Source of the DNA: Nocardia stercoris | Lineage (GTDB): Bacteria > Actinomycetota > Actinomycetes > Mycobacteriales > Mycobacteriaceae | NCBI RefSeq assembly: GCF_003696265.1 | Contig: NZ_RFFH01000005.1 | Coordinates: 1-64,000 of the forward strand | Direction of reading: 5' to 3' | DNA: 64,000 nt | Shown: positions 1-8,160 of the stretch, piece after piece | Layout: every line of letters begins with the position of its first letter | Position numbering within the stretch: the stretch's first letter is position 1 | Notes under the pieces: generated by a model | What the model was told of the DNA's origin: nothing | Database searches by the model: none | Seen by the model: only the letters and a program-made list of their open reading frames with translations | Program-made: the position numbers and the translations under genes

Positions 1-1
1 C

Positions 2-169
2 ACCGCCGTCATTGTCCGCCTGCGATACCACGACGCCACCAAGGCCTACGCCGCACGGCGCAAACATGACGGCAAGACCACCCCCGAAATCCTGCGCTGT
101 CTCAAACGCTATCTTGCACGAGAAGTGTTCCGCGCCTTACGCACCGACTACCGGGCGATGGCGGCTTGA
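2..169 (+). pseudogene. IS110-family transposase, C-terminal end
   Basis: The frame is open from the window edge to a TGA at 167-169 and gives 56 residues. The segment (AYAARRKHDGKTTPEIL, then LRCLKRYLAREVFRALR) matches the typical end of IS110/IS116/IS902 transposases, where a basic helix pair follows the AYY-RRK motif. Only the tail is visible, so whether the rest of the element is intact to the left is unknown. It abuts an IS3-family remnant on the other strand at about position 170-180, which suggests one element landed in the other or that both were joined by a deletion. Confidence 0.6.
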
Positions 170-461
170 CATCTATAGGAGCGTCCTTGGCGATCTCCTT
201 CAACGCTGCCTTCTCCAGCTCCGCTTCAGCGAGAAGCCTTTTCAGGGTCGAGTTTTCGCGTTCGAGGTCCTTCAACCGTTTGGCATCGTCGGCTTTGAGG
301 CCGCCGAACTGGTTGCGCCACCGGTAGTAGGTGGCTTCGGTGATTTGGAGGGCCCGGCACACGTCGGCGACGTCTTTGCCCTCGCTCAGCAGCCGATCAG
401 CCTCGCCCAGTTTCCGCACGACCTGTTCCGGGGTGTGCCTTTTGCGTGTCGCCATGGTCAT
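170..461 (-). pseudogene. IS3-family transposase OrfA, 3'-truncated
   Basis: The reading frame begins MTMATRKRHTPEQVV and contains the helix-turn-helix of IS3 OrfA proteins (ADVCRALQITEATYYRWRNQ), followed by the leucine-zipper stretch ERENSTLKRLLAEAELEK. The family continues for only a few residues after ALKEIA. Here the frame instead runs into the antisense of the IS110 tail, and no OrfB (DDE integrase) follows. The element is therefore dead. Its upstream boundary is probably near 500-540, but I could not fix an inverted repeat. Confidence 0.75.
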
Positions 462-567
462 CGAGCCTTCCCGCCCACTTCGTGGGCCGCAAGGCTCTCA
501 CACTCCCCGGACCGAAATCATGGGGTCAGGTCAGGTGCGGGTGAACTTCTTGTCGATCATGCTGGAT

Positions 568-999
568 CTATGTGCAGTGTCCGACGGGAGAATTGTAACC
601 GGCATTGATGCCGCCACCCGAGCTCCACATGCTGCCTCCCCATTGGATGCAGGTATGAGGCGCATAGACTTTGACCGGTCCGGCGTAGGTGGTGTACCAA
701 TTGTCGTCCTGCTGGCCCGGAGTATTGGGTATCTGTACATACGCGACCATATCGATTTTGGTGGCGTTCGGATTGCTTCGCCACGTGACCACACAGTCCG
801 TCCCGTTGTTGTACATCAGGTAGACGGTGCCGACCAATGTTCCGCCGCTGTTCAGGTCGGCGTGGTCGATCTCGTAAAATCCGCTGCCACAGACAGAGGC
901 CGGAGTTGCCGCTTCAGCCGGTGTGGCCACCGTGAGAGATCCGGCAAGTGCAGCAAGGGCGGTGATTCCCAGATAGGCAAGCTGTCGCAATCTGCGCAT
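568..999 (-). CDS. SapA-like (spore-associated protein A family) secreted protein
   Basis: This is a 143-residue protein with a clear Sec signal peptide: MRRLRQ, a hydrophobic stretch, and a likely cleavage after AEA near residue 30. The mature part has the layout of Streptomyces spore-associated protein A: VCGSGF near its start, a VYLMYNNGTDCVV strand pair, YYAGPVKV-like YTTYAGPVKVYAP, and CIQWGG ending NSPVGHC. Four cysteines probably form two disulfides. The start at 999 was chosen because GAGGAAGG lies just upstream and the signal peptide begins there; an upstream in-frame extension has no such support. The family's role is unknown beyond cell-surface or culture-fluid association. It sits intact next to insertion-sequence debris. 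Confidence 0.75.
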   Translation of the reverse strand: MRRLRQLAYLGITALAALAGSLTVATPAEAATPASVCGSGFYEIDHADLNSGGTLVGTVYLMYNNGTDCVVTWRSNPNATKIDMVAYVQIPNTPGQQDDNWYTTYAGPVKVYAPHTCIQWGGSMWSSGGGINAGYNSPVGHCT

Positions 1000-1139
1000 G
1001 ATGACCGCGCCTTCCTCGAAGAATGGAACACGCGTCAGGATACTGAGACCCTCGACTCGGTACCTCCCACTATTGGAGACCCTGTCGGTGCGGACCTGCA
1101 CCCACCGTGTACGGATCAGCACGCGCGATCAGGGTGATC

Positions 1140-1324
1140 TCGCCCGTGTCCTGACGGCGCAGGAGCTCTTCTCTGGTGATGGCGTCTTGCGGCGAGCCGA
1201 GGACGGCGGCGGCTGCGACGGCCACGTCGGCGAGATGGGCTTCGGCGACAGTTTGCACCAGCGCAAACAGGCGGGCGACGTCTGTGCCGGCGAGACGGCA
1301 GTAGTGGCGGCTGCCGTCACGGCG
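1140..1324 (-). pseudogene. ArsR-rhodanese regulator fragment
   Basis: On the minus strand, 1324 to about 1140 encodes RRDGSRHYCRLAGTDVARLF and then AHLADVAVAAAAVLGSPQ, ITREELLRRQDTGEITLI. This is the end of an ArsR-type winged helix, the linker helix, and the first residues of a rhodanese domain, as in ArsR proteins with a C-terminal rhodanese. The match stops where the rhodanese should continue with DARP, and the helix-turn-helix core is missing. The fragment joins directly to a dihydroxyphthalate-decarboxylase-like remnant upstream, so it is a deletion product. Confidence 0.6.
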
Positions 1325-1339
1325 AGCCGTGCTGCGTCA

Positions 1340-1707
1340 GAGCCGAACGTTCGACCAGTGCGTTGGTCCAGGGGAGCATCGTGCGGACCTGGTACAGCTT
1401 GCGGCCGTGGCGATATCGATCCAGACCGGCGTCCTTGGCGGCCAGGTGTGCATCGTAGACGGTTCGAGCGAGGTCGGGACGTGCGGCGACCAGTGACCGG
1501 GGTAGCACGACGGTGTGATAATCGGGAAATTGCTGTGCGGCGGTAGTATTCGCGTTCGACGGCTTCGTGGTCGCGGAACAGCCGGGCCACGTGGGGCGAT
1601 TCGTCCAGCACGCACTGCAGAACGTTGGACGAGACGAGGGCGTCGATCTCACCGCTGTCGAGCATCACGCTCGGTGTGCGTCCCGTCGGGGCCGATTCCA
1701 CGTGCAC
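1340..1707 (-). pseudogene. 4,5-dihydroxyphthalate decarboxylase-like remnant, frameshifted
   Basis: Two minus-strand frames together spell a piece of the NMT1/dihydroxyphthalate-decarboxylase fold. The first carries DSGEIDALVSSNVL and ARLFRDHEAVEREYYRRTAI. The second carries FPDYHTVVLPRSLVAARPDL, YDAHLAAKDAGLDRY and MLPWTNALVE. The family has these in one frame (YYRRTGIFPIMHTVV), so a frameshift lies near 1530. Both ends of the protein are missing. Without the frameshift it would be a periplasmic-binding-fold enzyme or ligand-binding protein. Confidence 0.55.
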
Positions 1708-1771
1708 GTTCGCCGGGTGCGGCTGGGGGACGAAGTCGAATGGCGGCGTCGGCCGGTCCAGGCCTCCGATC

Positions 1772-1891
1772 TTCCGCGCCGAAACCGGTTGCAGCCCATT
1801 GCAGTGGCTGCTGGATCAGCGGATCGACCGGGCCCGGGAGCTGCTCGAGATCACCGGCCTTTCGATCCCCGAGGTAGCGCGCCGAGCCGGA
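1772..1891 (+). pseudogene. AraC/GlxA-type regulator fragment
   Basis: Residues FRAETGCSPLQWLLDQRI and DRARELLEITGLSIPEVARRAG are the middle of a GlxA-like AraC DNA-binding domain: end of the first helix-turn-helix, linker helix and start of the second. The family's continuation (FGTPVSLR) is lost at TQIPLS. There is no N-terminal DJ-1-like domain nearby. It is the third unrelated fragment in about 750 bases. Confidence 0.6.
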
Positions 1892-2070
1892 ACGCAGATC
1901 CCACTCTCGCACAAGCGATCTCATCCCTCGGACCCCAAACGCGTGCTATTGCCTGCGGGTTCGTGCGGTCACGCAGCGCGTATCGGTGGTCGCCTCCCTC
2001 CCTGGGAGCAGACCGACCCCCTACCCGGGTTGGATGAGCGATTGCAGGGTATGGCCCTAGCGTTTCCTGC

Positions 2071-2730
2071 GTGACGATCATCAGGCGCTTGGGCCTCGAC
2101 TTTGCATACACGTTCTTGGGATTGCCCCTCGCATTGGTCAGTTTCAGCCTCCTTGTATCCCTTTTCGCGGCGAGCATCGGCACTGCGGTGATCTTCGTCG
2201 GGATTCCGCTACTCGCGCTGACGTTGCTGCTCGCGCGCGGTTTCGCCGATCTCGAGCGCCTACGTCTTCTGCAGTTGACGGGCAGGGCGGCACCGCGGCC
2301 TCGATACGCCGCGGCCCCGGAAGGAGCGGGTTGGTTCCGTCGGATCACCGCACCGATCGGCCAGGGGCAGAGCTGGTTGGATCTGTTGTACGCGGTGGTC
2401 AACCTACCGATCGCGATCATCACCTTCGTGCTGCCGATCGTGTGGTGGGCAATGGCGCTGGGTGGATTGACGTACTGGTTCTGGGGCAAGTTCATTCCCT
2501 ACGGCGACAGCCACGACATCGTCACAGAGACGATCATGGGCGCGGACACCGCCCACAACCGGACACTCTTCAACACGATCGTCGGTGCACTCGCGCTACT
2601 CACTGTGTACGCCGTCCAGCGGGGTAGCGCCGCGCTGCAAGCTACTTTCGCGCAGACCCTGCTCACCCGGCTCGCTGTCGTGCAGGGACGCACTCAGGAT
2701 CCGGTCACGAGCCCGGCGAAGGTGTTCTGA
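2071..2730 (+). CDS. Sensor-domain membrane protein (histidine-kinase sensor without kinase)
   Basis: This 219-residue protein has four hydrophobic segments in two pairs: near residues 14-34 and 36-55, then near 108-140 and 165-182. That is the arrangement of the 'putative sensor' domain found at the N-terminus of many actinobacterial histidine kinases. Such kinases continue into a coiled coil and a dimerisation motif with ERDLHDGAQ. Here the frame stops after TQDPVTSPAKVF and no kinase frame follows in the next 270 bases. It is either a stand-alone sensor domain or a kinase that lost its C-terminal half. The start is GTG and there is no strong ribosome binding site, so the start is tentative. 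Confidence 0.6.
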   Translation: MTIIRRLGLDFAYTFLGLPLALVSFSLLVSLFAASIGTAVIFVGIPLLALTLLLARGFADLERLRLLQLTGRAAPRPRYAAAPEGAGWFRRITAPIGQGQSWLDLLYAVVNLPIAIITFVLPIVWWAMALGGLTYWFWGKFIPYGDSHDIVTETIMGADTAHNRTLFNTIVGALALLTVYAVQRGSAALQATFAQTLLTRLAVVQGRTQDPVTSPAKVF

Positions 2731-2999
2731 CAGCGGAGTTGCGGATGCGCCCGATCCGGCCCGAGCGGGGATTCAGCGGCCTGGACCGCAGCCGCTGAGT
2801 GGTGTCGTCAGCAGACGCTGTCGTGGCCCGGGCATCGCGACCCTGCTCTGGACGCTCGCGCCGATGTTCGTGGCGCCGGTCGCTGCGGGCCGAGGCCAGC
2901 GGACAGCAGAATCGGGACAAGTATCTCCAAGGCGAAACGTGTTGGGGGCCTGCACCCAACGACCCGCCAGGATCGTCGTTTCCGGCCTCTCGGCCCGGA

Positions 3000-3422
3000 T
3001 CACGCCGTGGGATCGGGGCCCAGTGCGAGGTCCAGTAGTTCACCCAGTTGATCGAGCTGGTCCGCCGAGAGGGCCGCCAATGAGGCTGCGGCGAGCTCGT
3101 CCATGATGTCCTGCCCCTCGGCGCGTAGCCGCGCGCCCTTCTCGGTCAGCCGGTGCTTGACCGCGCGACCCGGCCCGGGAACTCGTTCGATCAGACCACG
3201 GTCGACCATCCGTGCGGCCAGGGAGCCGAAGGATTGATCCGTTTGGAAGGTCAGGACGGCGAGGTCGTGCAGCGAGGCGTCGGGCTTCCGATGCAGGTGC
3301 CGCAGGGTGTCCCACTGGACGAGTGAGATGCCCAGCGGCGCGAGAGCCTGACTGGCCCTGCGGTGGTGGCGGTACTGAAGACGCTTCACGGCTAGGGCGA
3401 TATCTGCGGGACGGCGTGGCAT
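3000..3422 (-). CDS. MarR-family transcriptional regulator
   Basis: The 140-residue protein has the MarR winged-helix layout: an N-terminal dimerisation helix, the recognition region ASLHDLAVLTFQTDQSFGSL followed by AARMVDRGLIER, a wing with PGPGRAVKHRLTEKG, and a C-terminal helix pair. It is divergent from the hydrolase/metallo-hydrolase operon and separated from it by about 100 bases containing two copies of an AT-rich repeat. That arrangement is typical of a MarR protein repressing itself and its divergent neighbours. The ligand is unknown. Confidence 0.85.
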   Translation of the reverse strand: MPRRPADIALAVKRLQYRHHRRASQALAPLGISLVQWDTLRHLHRKPDASLHDLAVLTFQTDQSFGSLAARMVDRGLIERVPGPGRAVKHRLTEKGARLRAEGQDIMDELAAASLAALSADQLDQLGELLDLALGPDPTA

Positions 3423-3449
3423 AGCGATGATGCTACCGGGAAATCTCCT

Positions 3450-3491
3450 GTTGCTTATATAAGGTTCCTGTTCTAAGGTTGCTTATATAGC
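3450..3491. promoter_or_regulatory. Paired MarR-type operator in divergent intergenic region
   Basis: The 12-mer GTTGCTTATATA occurs at 3450-3461 and again at 3478-3489, 28 bases apart, in otherwise GC-rich DNA. The first copy contains the perfect 10-base palindrome CTTATATAAG at 3454-3463; the second differs at its last bases (CTTATATAGC). The copies lie between the MarR start at 3422 and the hydrolase start at 3523, where the MarR protein would be expected to bind. Confidence 0.6.
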
Positions 3492-3522
3492 TCATCTCGA
3501 CACTCGTGAGAAAGAAGGCACG

Positions 3523-4335
3523 ATGAGCACTCTCTCCCCGGTCGGGGTCCTTCGGCCCGCTCGTACCGAAACCATTACTCTGCACAGCGATTCCGTTGGC
3601 CCGGTGCGGCTGACGGTCGCCGATCGCGACCGCACCCAACCCTTCCTGCTCCTGCACGGCGGTGGCGGGCCCGCGACCATGGCCGACTTCGCCGACCTGC
3701 TCGCCGAGCGCACCCACGCGCGTGTCCTGCTGCCGACACATCCGGGCTTCGCGGGCACCCCGCGCGCCGAGACACTCGCCGGCGTAACCGAATTGGCGCG
3801 GACCTATATCGCGCTGCTCGACCACCTCGACCTCACCGATGTGACCGTGGTCGGCAACTCCTTCGGAGGCTGGCTGGCCGCCGAGATCGCCTTGCAAGGC
3901 AGCCCGCGGGTCAGCGGGGCGGTCATCATCGACGGGATCGGCATCGAGGTCGAGGGCCTCCCGATGACCGACATCACTGGGCTGGCGCCGGCCGAAATCC
4001 GGGCGCACTCCTTCCACGATCCGAGCAAGGCGCCGTTGCCGCCGAACACCGGGGGTGCTGGGCCGAGTCCGGACCTCGAGGCCCTGATCGGTTATACGGG
4101 TCCTTCCATGTCCGACCCCACTCTGCGGCGGCGGCTGGGTGATCTGCACCTGCCCGTCCACGTGTTGTGGGGTGAGAGCGACGGCATCGTCGGCCCCGAC
4201 TACGGTCGCGCCTACGCCGCCGCGATCCCGATGGCGACGTTCACGCTGCTGCCACGCACCGGCCATATGCCACAGGTCGAATCGCCCGAAGAGCTGCTCG
4301 GCGCAATGCTCGATCTGGGGAGGGCGGCGGCATGA
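3523..4335 (+). CDS. Alpha/beta hydrolase
   Basis: This 270-residue soluble hydrolase has an oxyanion loop LLLHGGGGPATM near residue 42, a nucleophile elbow VVGNSFGGWLA near residue 112, an acid in LWGESDGIV near residue 215 and the catalytic histidine in RTGHMPQVESPEEL near residue 248. It is divergent from the MarR gene, and its stop overlaps the start of the metallo-hydrolase by 4 bases, so the two are translationally coupled. The substrate cannot be told from sequence. The pairing with a metallo-hydrolase under MarR control suggests detoxification of an ester or lactone. Confidence 0.82.
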   Translation: MSTLSPVGVLRPARTETITLHSDSVGPVRLTVADRDRTQPFLLLHGGGGPATMADFADLLAERTHARVLLPTHPGFAGTPRAETLAGVTELARTYIALLDHLDLTDVTVVGNSFGGWLAAEIALQGSPRVSGAVIIDGIGIEVEGLPMTDITGLAPAEIRAHSFHDPSKAPLPPNTGGAGPSPDLEALIGYTGPSMSDPTLRRRLGDLHLPVHVLWGESDGIVGPDYGRAYAAAIPMATFTLLPRTGHMPQVESPEELLGAMLDLGRAAA

Positions 4336-5087
4336 GCACTCCCCTCACCGTCACCCGTATCCGGCACGCCTGCCAACTGCTCGAGTTCGGCGCGGTCCGT
4401 GTTCTCACCGACCCGTGGTTCACCCAGACCGCCACCTACTACCCCGGTGAGCCCACCGCGGCGGGGATCGAGACGCTGGGTCACGTCGACGCCCTGGTGA
4501 TCAGCCACGAGCACTACGACCACTGCGATCTCGACGCCCTTGTCGCGGCAGGCTTCGATCTCGATACCCCGGTCATCGGGCCCGGCACCGTCGCGGCCCT
4601 CGCGCGGGCCAAAGGATTCCGGAATGTCCGCACCGTGGAGGCGTGGCAGTCCACCACAGTCGGCGATCTGACCGTGACCGCGACGCCGGGCGAGCACGGC
4701 GTCCACGAGGTCACTTTTGTTCTCCAATCCGGTGAGCGCACAGTCTTCTTCGGCGCAGACAGCCTGCGGGTACCCGAAATGGACGCCATACCAGAACGAT
4801 TCGGGCACATCGACCTGACGATCCTGCCGACCAACGGCCTGTGCGTGCGCCCGATGAACCTGACGCAGATGGTCATGAACGCGAGGCAGGCCGCGGAACT
4901 GACCGCCGTCCTGCGGCCCACGCTCGCCATTCCGCATCACTACGCGTTTCACAGCGGACGGCTCGGCGACCGGATGATCACCGAAACCGACCAGGATCCA
5001 CGGCATTACGCCGACGCGGTCGCGCGGCTCGCGCCAGAGATCGCCGTCCGCATCGTCGTGCCCGGAACCCCGGTGATCGTCCCGTGA
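4332..5087 (+). CDS. Metallo-beta-lactamase-fold hydrolase (UlaG-like)
   Basis: The 251-residue protein has the HxHxDH zinc motif as SHEHYDHCD near residue 58, an early RIRHACQLLEFGAVRVLTDP strand typical of UlaG/YtnP-type L-metallo-hydrolases, GADSLRVPEM near residue 140 and PHHYAFHSG near residue 201 supplying later ligands. These proteins open lactone or phosphodiester bonds in the cytoplasm. The start overlaps the hydrolase stop (ATGA), and both genes probably answer to the divergent MarR regulator. The exact substrate is unknown. Confidence 0.8.
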   Translation: MSTPLTVTRIRHACQLLEFGAVRVLTDPWFTQTATYYPGEPTAAGIETLGHVDALVISHEHYDHCDLDALVAAGFDLDTPVIGPGTVAALARAKGFRNVRTVEAWQSTTVGDLTVTATPGEHGVHEVTFVLQSGERTVFFGADSLRVPEMDAIPERFGHIDLTILPTNGLCVRPMNLTQMVMNARQAAELTAVLRPTLAIPHHYAFHSGRLGDRMITETDQDPRHYADAVARLAPEIAVRIVVPGTPVIVP

Positions 5088-5278
5088 GAGAGATCAGTGG
5101 TGGTGAACGCACATTCATGCCGGTGATCCCCGACGGCCTTCCGTCGGGCGAGTAGCCCATGGTCGCCGTGGTCCGGGCCGCGCCTGGTCATGAGCAACAG
5201 CTCAATACCAGGTGAGCGGGTGCCGAACTGCACCAGCGATACCGAAGTTGCGCGGATGGGTGGGCGGTGCCCCCTATA

Positions 5279-5437
5279 CGCTCGGCCTGGCTCGCTGCTC
5301 GCGGCCTGATCGCAACCGACGCGACCCATGAGGAGTTGGTCGTCATCCGTGCGGTGCGGTCGGCAGAGATCGTTCCCGTCGCCGCGTCCGCGGGGGTGAA
5401 TTCGAAACCGTCCGTGCCGATTCAGGTCCAGACGTAG
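5279..5437 (+). pseudogene. HemK-like methyltransferase C-terminal remnant, copy 1
   Basis: Fifty-two codons read RSAWLAARGLIATDATHEEL, VVIRAVRSAEIVPVAASAGV and NSKPSVPIQVQT before a TAG. The end is nearly the same as the end of a second methyltransferase remnant at about 7120-7192 (VDVVPAPASARVNSEP, RVQT stop). Only the last strands of the methyltransferase fold are left here, with no start codon or SAM motif. Confidence 0.5.
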
Positions 5438-5602
5438 TCAGCCGGAACAGGACTGCAACCCACACCGGTCAGCTGCATTACCTGCGCGAATCGGTGAACG
5501 TCGGACCGCTGCGCTTAACGACCTCTGCCGGGGACCGGTGCCGCGCAGACGCCGCGCCTGTGCCGGCGGTGTACGGCACAACCGAGCGGGTATGCGCTTC
5601 GC

Positions 5603-6563
5603 GTGGAACAGACTCGAGCACCAATATTGGAGGCATTGGCGGACTACCGGCGCCTCGGCCGCTACGGGTTCAGCCCGCCCGGGCACCGCCAAGGCGTGGG
5701 GGGCGCATCTTCCGTTCCATCCCGAGCTGCCGACGTGGGCGATGGACGCCGGAGCCGACATGTGCCTGGTCAGTGTCCACAAGATGGGCGCGGGTTTCGA
5801 ACAGGGCTCGGTGTTCCACGTCCAGGGCGACCTGATCGACCGCGCCCGGTTGAAGCTGTGCGCGGACCTGCTCGTGACGACCAGCCCGAATGTGTTGCTG
5901 TACGCGGCAATCGACGGCTGGCGCCGCCAGATGGTGGAGAGTGGTCATGAATTGCTGGGTAGCGCACTGCAACTCGCCAAGCATGCCCGTGACGAACTCG
6001 GCCGCATACCCGGGATCTCGGTCATGGACGACGAGCTGCTCGGGGCCGAGGCATCGCACGATCTCGACCGGCTGCAGGTTCTGCTCTATGTGTCCGCGAC
6101 CGGAGCCTCCGGGTATCAGGTCGTCGACTGGCTGCGGGAGAACCGTCGAATCGACCTCGGGCACAACGATCACCGGCGCGTTCTGGCCACGCTGTCGATC
6201 GCGGACGACGACACCACGGTCGGCGCGCTGATCGATGCGCTCACCGCGTGGCGGGTGGAAGCTGTGGATGCTCAGGCGCCGAAGATGTACCTGCCGCATC
6301 CTCGCGAACTGCAACTCACCTCGGTCCTGCTGCCGCGGGATGCGTTCTTCGGACCGTGCGAGCGAGTACCGATCGGCGAGGCGCCGGGGCGGATCGCCGC
6401 GGAACAGGTCACCCCCTATCCGCCGGGCATCCCGGTGATCGTGCCCGGTGAGCTGATCGACCGCGGAGTCGTGGAGTACCTGCGTTCGGGTATCGCTGCC
6501 GGGATGAATGTCCCCGACGCCTCGGACCCGACGGCGGAGACATTGCGGGTCGTCACCGGATGA
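5603..6563 (+). pseudogene. Orn/Lys/Arg decarboxylase-type PLP enzyme, internal deletion
   Basis: The N-terminus starts in one frame as MEQTRAPILEALADYRRLGR and YGFSPPGHRQG. From about 5695 the sequence continues in another frame with WGAHLPFHPELPTWAMDAGA and SVHKMGAGFEQGSVFH, which holds the PLP-lysine (SVHK). It then runs to the normal C-terminal domain with VTPYPPGIPVIVPGE and a TGA at 6561-6563. The section between the GHRQG motif and the lysine, roughly the first half of the PLP-binding domain, is missing, and the junction shifts the frame. The remaining frame is otherwise open, so the deletion may be fairly recent. An intact enzyme would decarboxylate arginine, ornithine or lysine. Confidence 0.75.
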
Positions 6564-6768
6564 CCGCGCGGACGCGACAGTCGTCCGGCGAGGCCGGCCG
6601 GGCTGGGGAGACCGTGAGTTCGGCGGTCAGCTGGTCGGTCGCTGAATGACTCGGCCGTCCCAGATCAGACTCGACTCCGTCGACTCGGAGAAGGCCGTGG
6701 CCAGGATGTCGTCGGGCTGTTCCGCCCAGCCACACCGACAGCGGCTCCCCGGGTGCGGCTGATGGTGA

Positions 6769-7192
6769 GTGATCCGGTGGATCAGTGCCCGCGCTGGTGA
6801 CCGCAGGCTGTGTGCCACGGTCACCGCGCGGCTCAACGCGAGCCTTCGTGGTCTGTGGATCGACGTGCGCTGTGGCGACTTTGCTGCTACGCCAGTAAGA
6901 CAGTTCGATCTGATCCTGGCCAACCTGCCGTACGTGCCGGGGCGGCGGCCGGGGTCCTGCCGGGGCCTGGTCGAGCCTGGGATTCCAGAGGGCCGCAACA
7001 TCCTCGATCCACTGTGGGAAATGCTGCCTGACCTGTTGGCGCCTGGCGGCATCGCTCTGCTGGGCAGTCCACGCTCTGCGGTACGGAACGCACCCTGGAC
7101 CAGCTCGGATCCGGCCGGTCGACGTCGTTCCCGCCCCTGCTTCTGCGCGGGTGAATTCCGAACCGTCTGCGGCGCTCCGCGTGCAGACATAG
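6769..7192 (+). pseudogene. HemK-like methyltransferase remnant, copy 2
   Basis: The frame from 6769 contains TARLNASLRGLWIDVRCGDF and FDLILANLPYVPG, a NPPY-type motif with NLPY, followed by ILDPLWEMLPDLLAPGGIAL. This is the C-terminal half of an N5-glutamine/HemK-like SAM methyltransferase. The last part has shifted frame and ends PAPASARVNSEPSA...RVQT at 7192, like copy 1. The N-terminal half with the GxGxG SAM loop is missing. The two copies bracket the deleted decarboxylase. Confidence 0.55.
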
Positions 7193-7214
7193 TCAGGAAG
7201 GGTATGTCGCCGCC

Positions 7215-7355
7215 ATGGAACTTCTGCTGTTGTTGATCCTGCCCGTCGCCATCGCCGCCGTCGTCGTCGGCCGCCGGTGGATGCGAGGCCGGAACGCCGA
7301 CCGCACGGTCGTCACGACCGGCAATCCAGCCGGCAAACGATACGACGACTCCTGA
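7215..7355 (+). CDS. Small single-pass membrane protein, hypothetical
   Basis: A 46-codon frame starts ATG with GGAAGG upstream (spacing rather long). It encodes MELLLLLILPVAIAAVVVGR, one transmembrane segment followed by a basic, hydrophilic tail ending KRYDDS. I recognise no family. It directly follows the decayed methyltransferase and may be the intact remainder of that neighbourhood. Confidence 0.4.
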   Translation: MELLLLLILPVAIAAVVVGRRWMRGRNADRTVVTTGNPAGKRYDDS

Positions 7356-7656
7356 GCTTCAACGGTCAGTGTCCGAAGATCGGGATAGTCGGTGAGTACC
7401 CAAGTCCGACCAGGCGACTGTGTTCGCGACCGTCGAAATGGCTCGCAAGAATGATACGGCCGCCGCGGTCAAGCATTATCCATGGAGCCGCTTATGAGGA
7501 AGCGCTGAGTGAATGCCCGTCCGTCGCTCACGTTCAGCTGGCCCAATGTGGTCGCCACATCGTCGTCGCGATGGCTTGGACTGCAGTTCACTCGGGCATC
7601 ACCCTTGAAATAAAGAGCAGTCAATTCAACGATCTGCGAGAGGAGGCGGTGGAGGT
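7356..7656. other. Intergenic stretch without recognisable gene
   Basis: No frame on either strand resembles a known family or has good coding character. It contains the strong ribosome binding site (AGGAGG near 7640) of the following gene. Confidence 0.5.
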
Positions 7657-8160
7657 ATGTGTAGCAACCATTTATCTGAAGAGCCCCAATCGGCACGAGG
7701 AGCCCAGGGCTCGCGAGACACCGGGTCGGATACGCCGGACGGCGGATCGGCGGATCGCCCCGCCGGCACATTCGATGAGGAAGAAGTTACCTCGACACGC
7801 GACCATAACCCGACGCAAGAAAACATCGGCGGGAGCGGGACCCTCCCTCCGGGAGACGCGGAACCGGCGATACCGCCCTATGAAGGCCGTCGAACAAGCG
7901 CCGAAGGAAATACGACCAGCAGCGCGGGCGAAGGGTCCGGCGCCAACACCGGAGGCGCTGGACACCCGGTGAGCGACCCGAACTTCAAAGCGCCTCGCCC
8001 CGAGGACACTCCGGGGGGTGCCACCACCTCCCCAGCCGACGAGCAACCCGCATCGCAGGCCTCGGAAACCGAAGCCTCCGACGAAGGTGTAGAAGTCGGC
8101 AGTCACAGCGGCGGCGTACGCAGAGCCGAGGACCAACCCGGCGAATCCCGGCCGAAGTGA
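7657..8160 (+). CDS. Acidic, disordered hypothetical protein
   Basis: The 167-residue product is almost all Gly, Ser, Thr, Pro, Glu, Asp and Ala with no hydrophobic core, so it should be intrinsically disordered. There is no signal peptide or membrane segment. The start is supported by GAGAGGAGG and GGAGG just upstream. Stretches such as GSGTLPPGDAEPAIPPYEGR and RPEDTPGGATTSPADEQPAS look like the short disordered proteins that recur in related actinomycetes, but I cannot name a function. The opposite-strand frame of similar length is a compositional shadow. Confidence 0.6.
   Translation: MCSNHLSEEPQSARGAQGSRDTGSDTPDGGSADRPAGTFDEEEVTSTRDHNPTQENIGGSGTLPPGDAEPAIPPYEGRRTSAEGNTTSSAGEGSGANTGGAGHPVSDPNFKAPRPEDTPGGATTSPADEQPASQASETEASDEGVEVGSHSGGVRRAEDQPGESRPK

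Noticed and set aside
480..560. Terminal inverted repeat of the IS3 element
   Set aside because: The region upstream of OrfA looks like an element end, but no partner repeat remains, so the boundary could not be supported.
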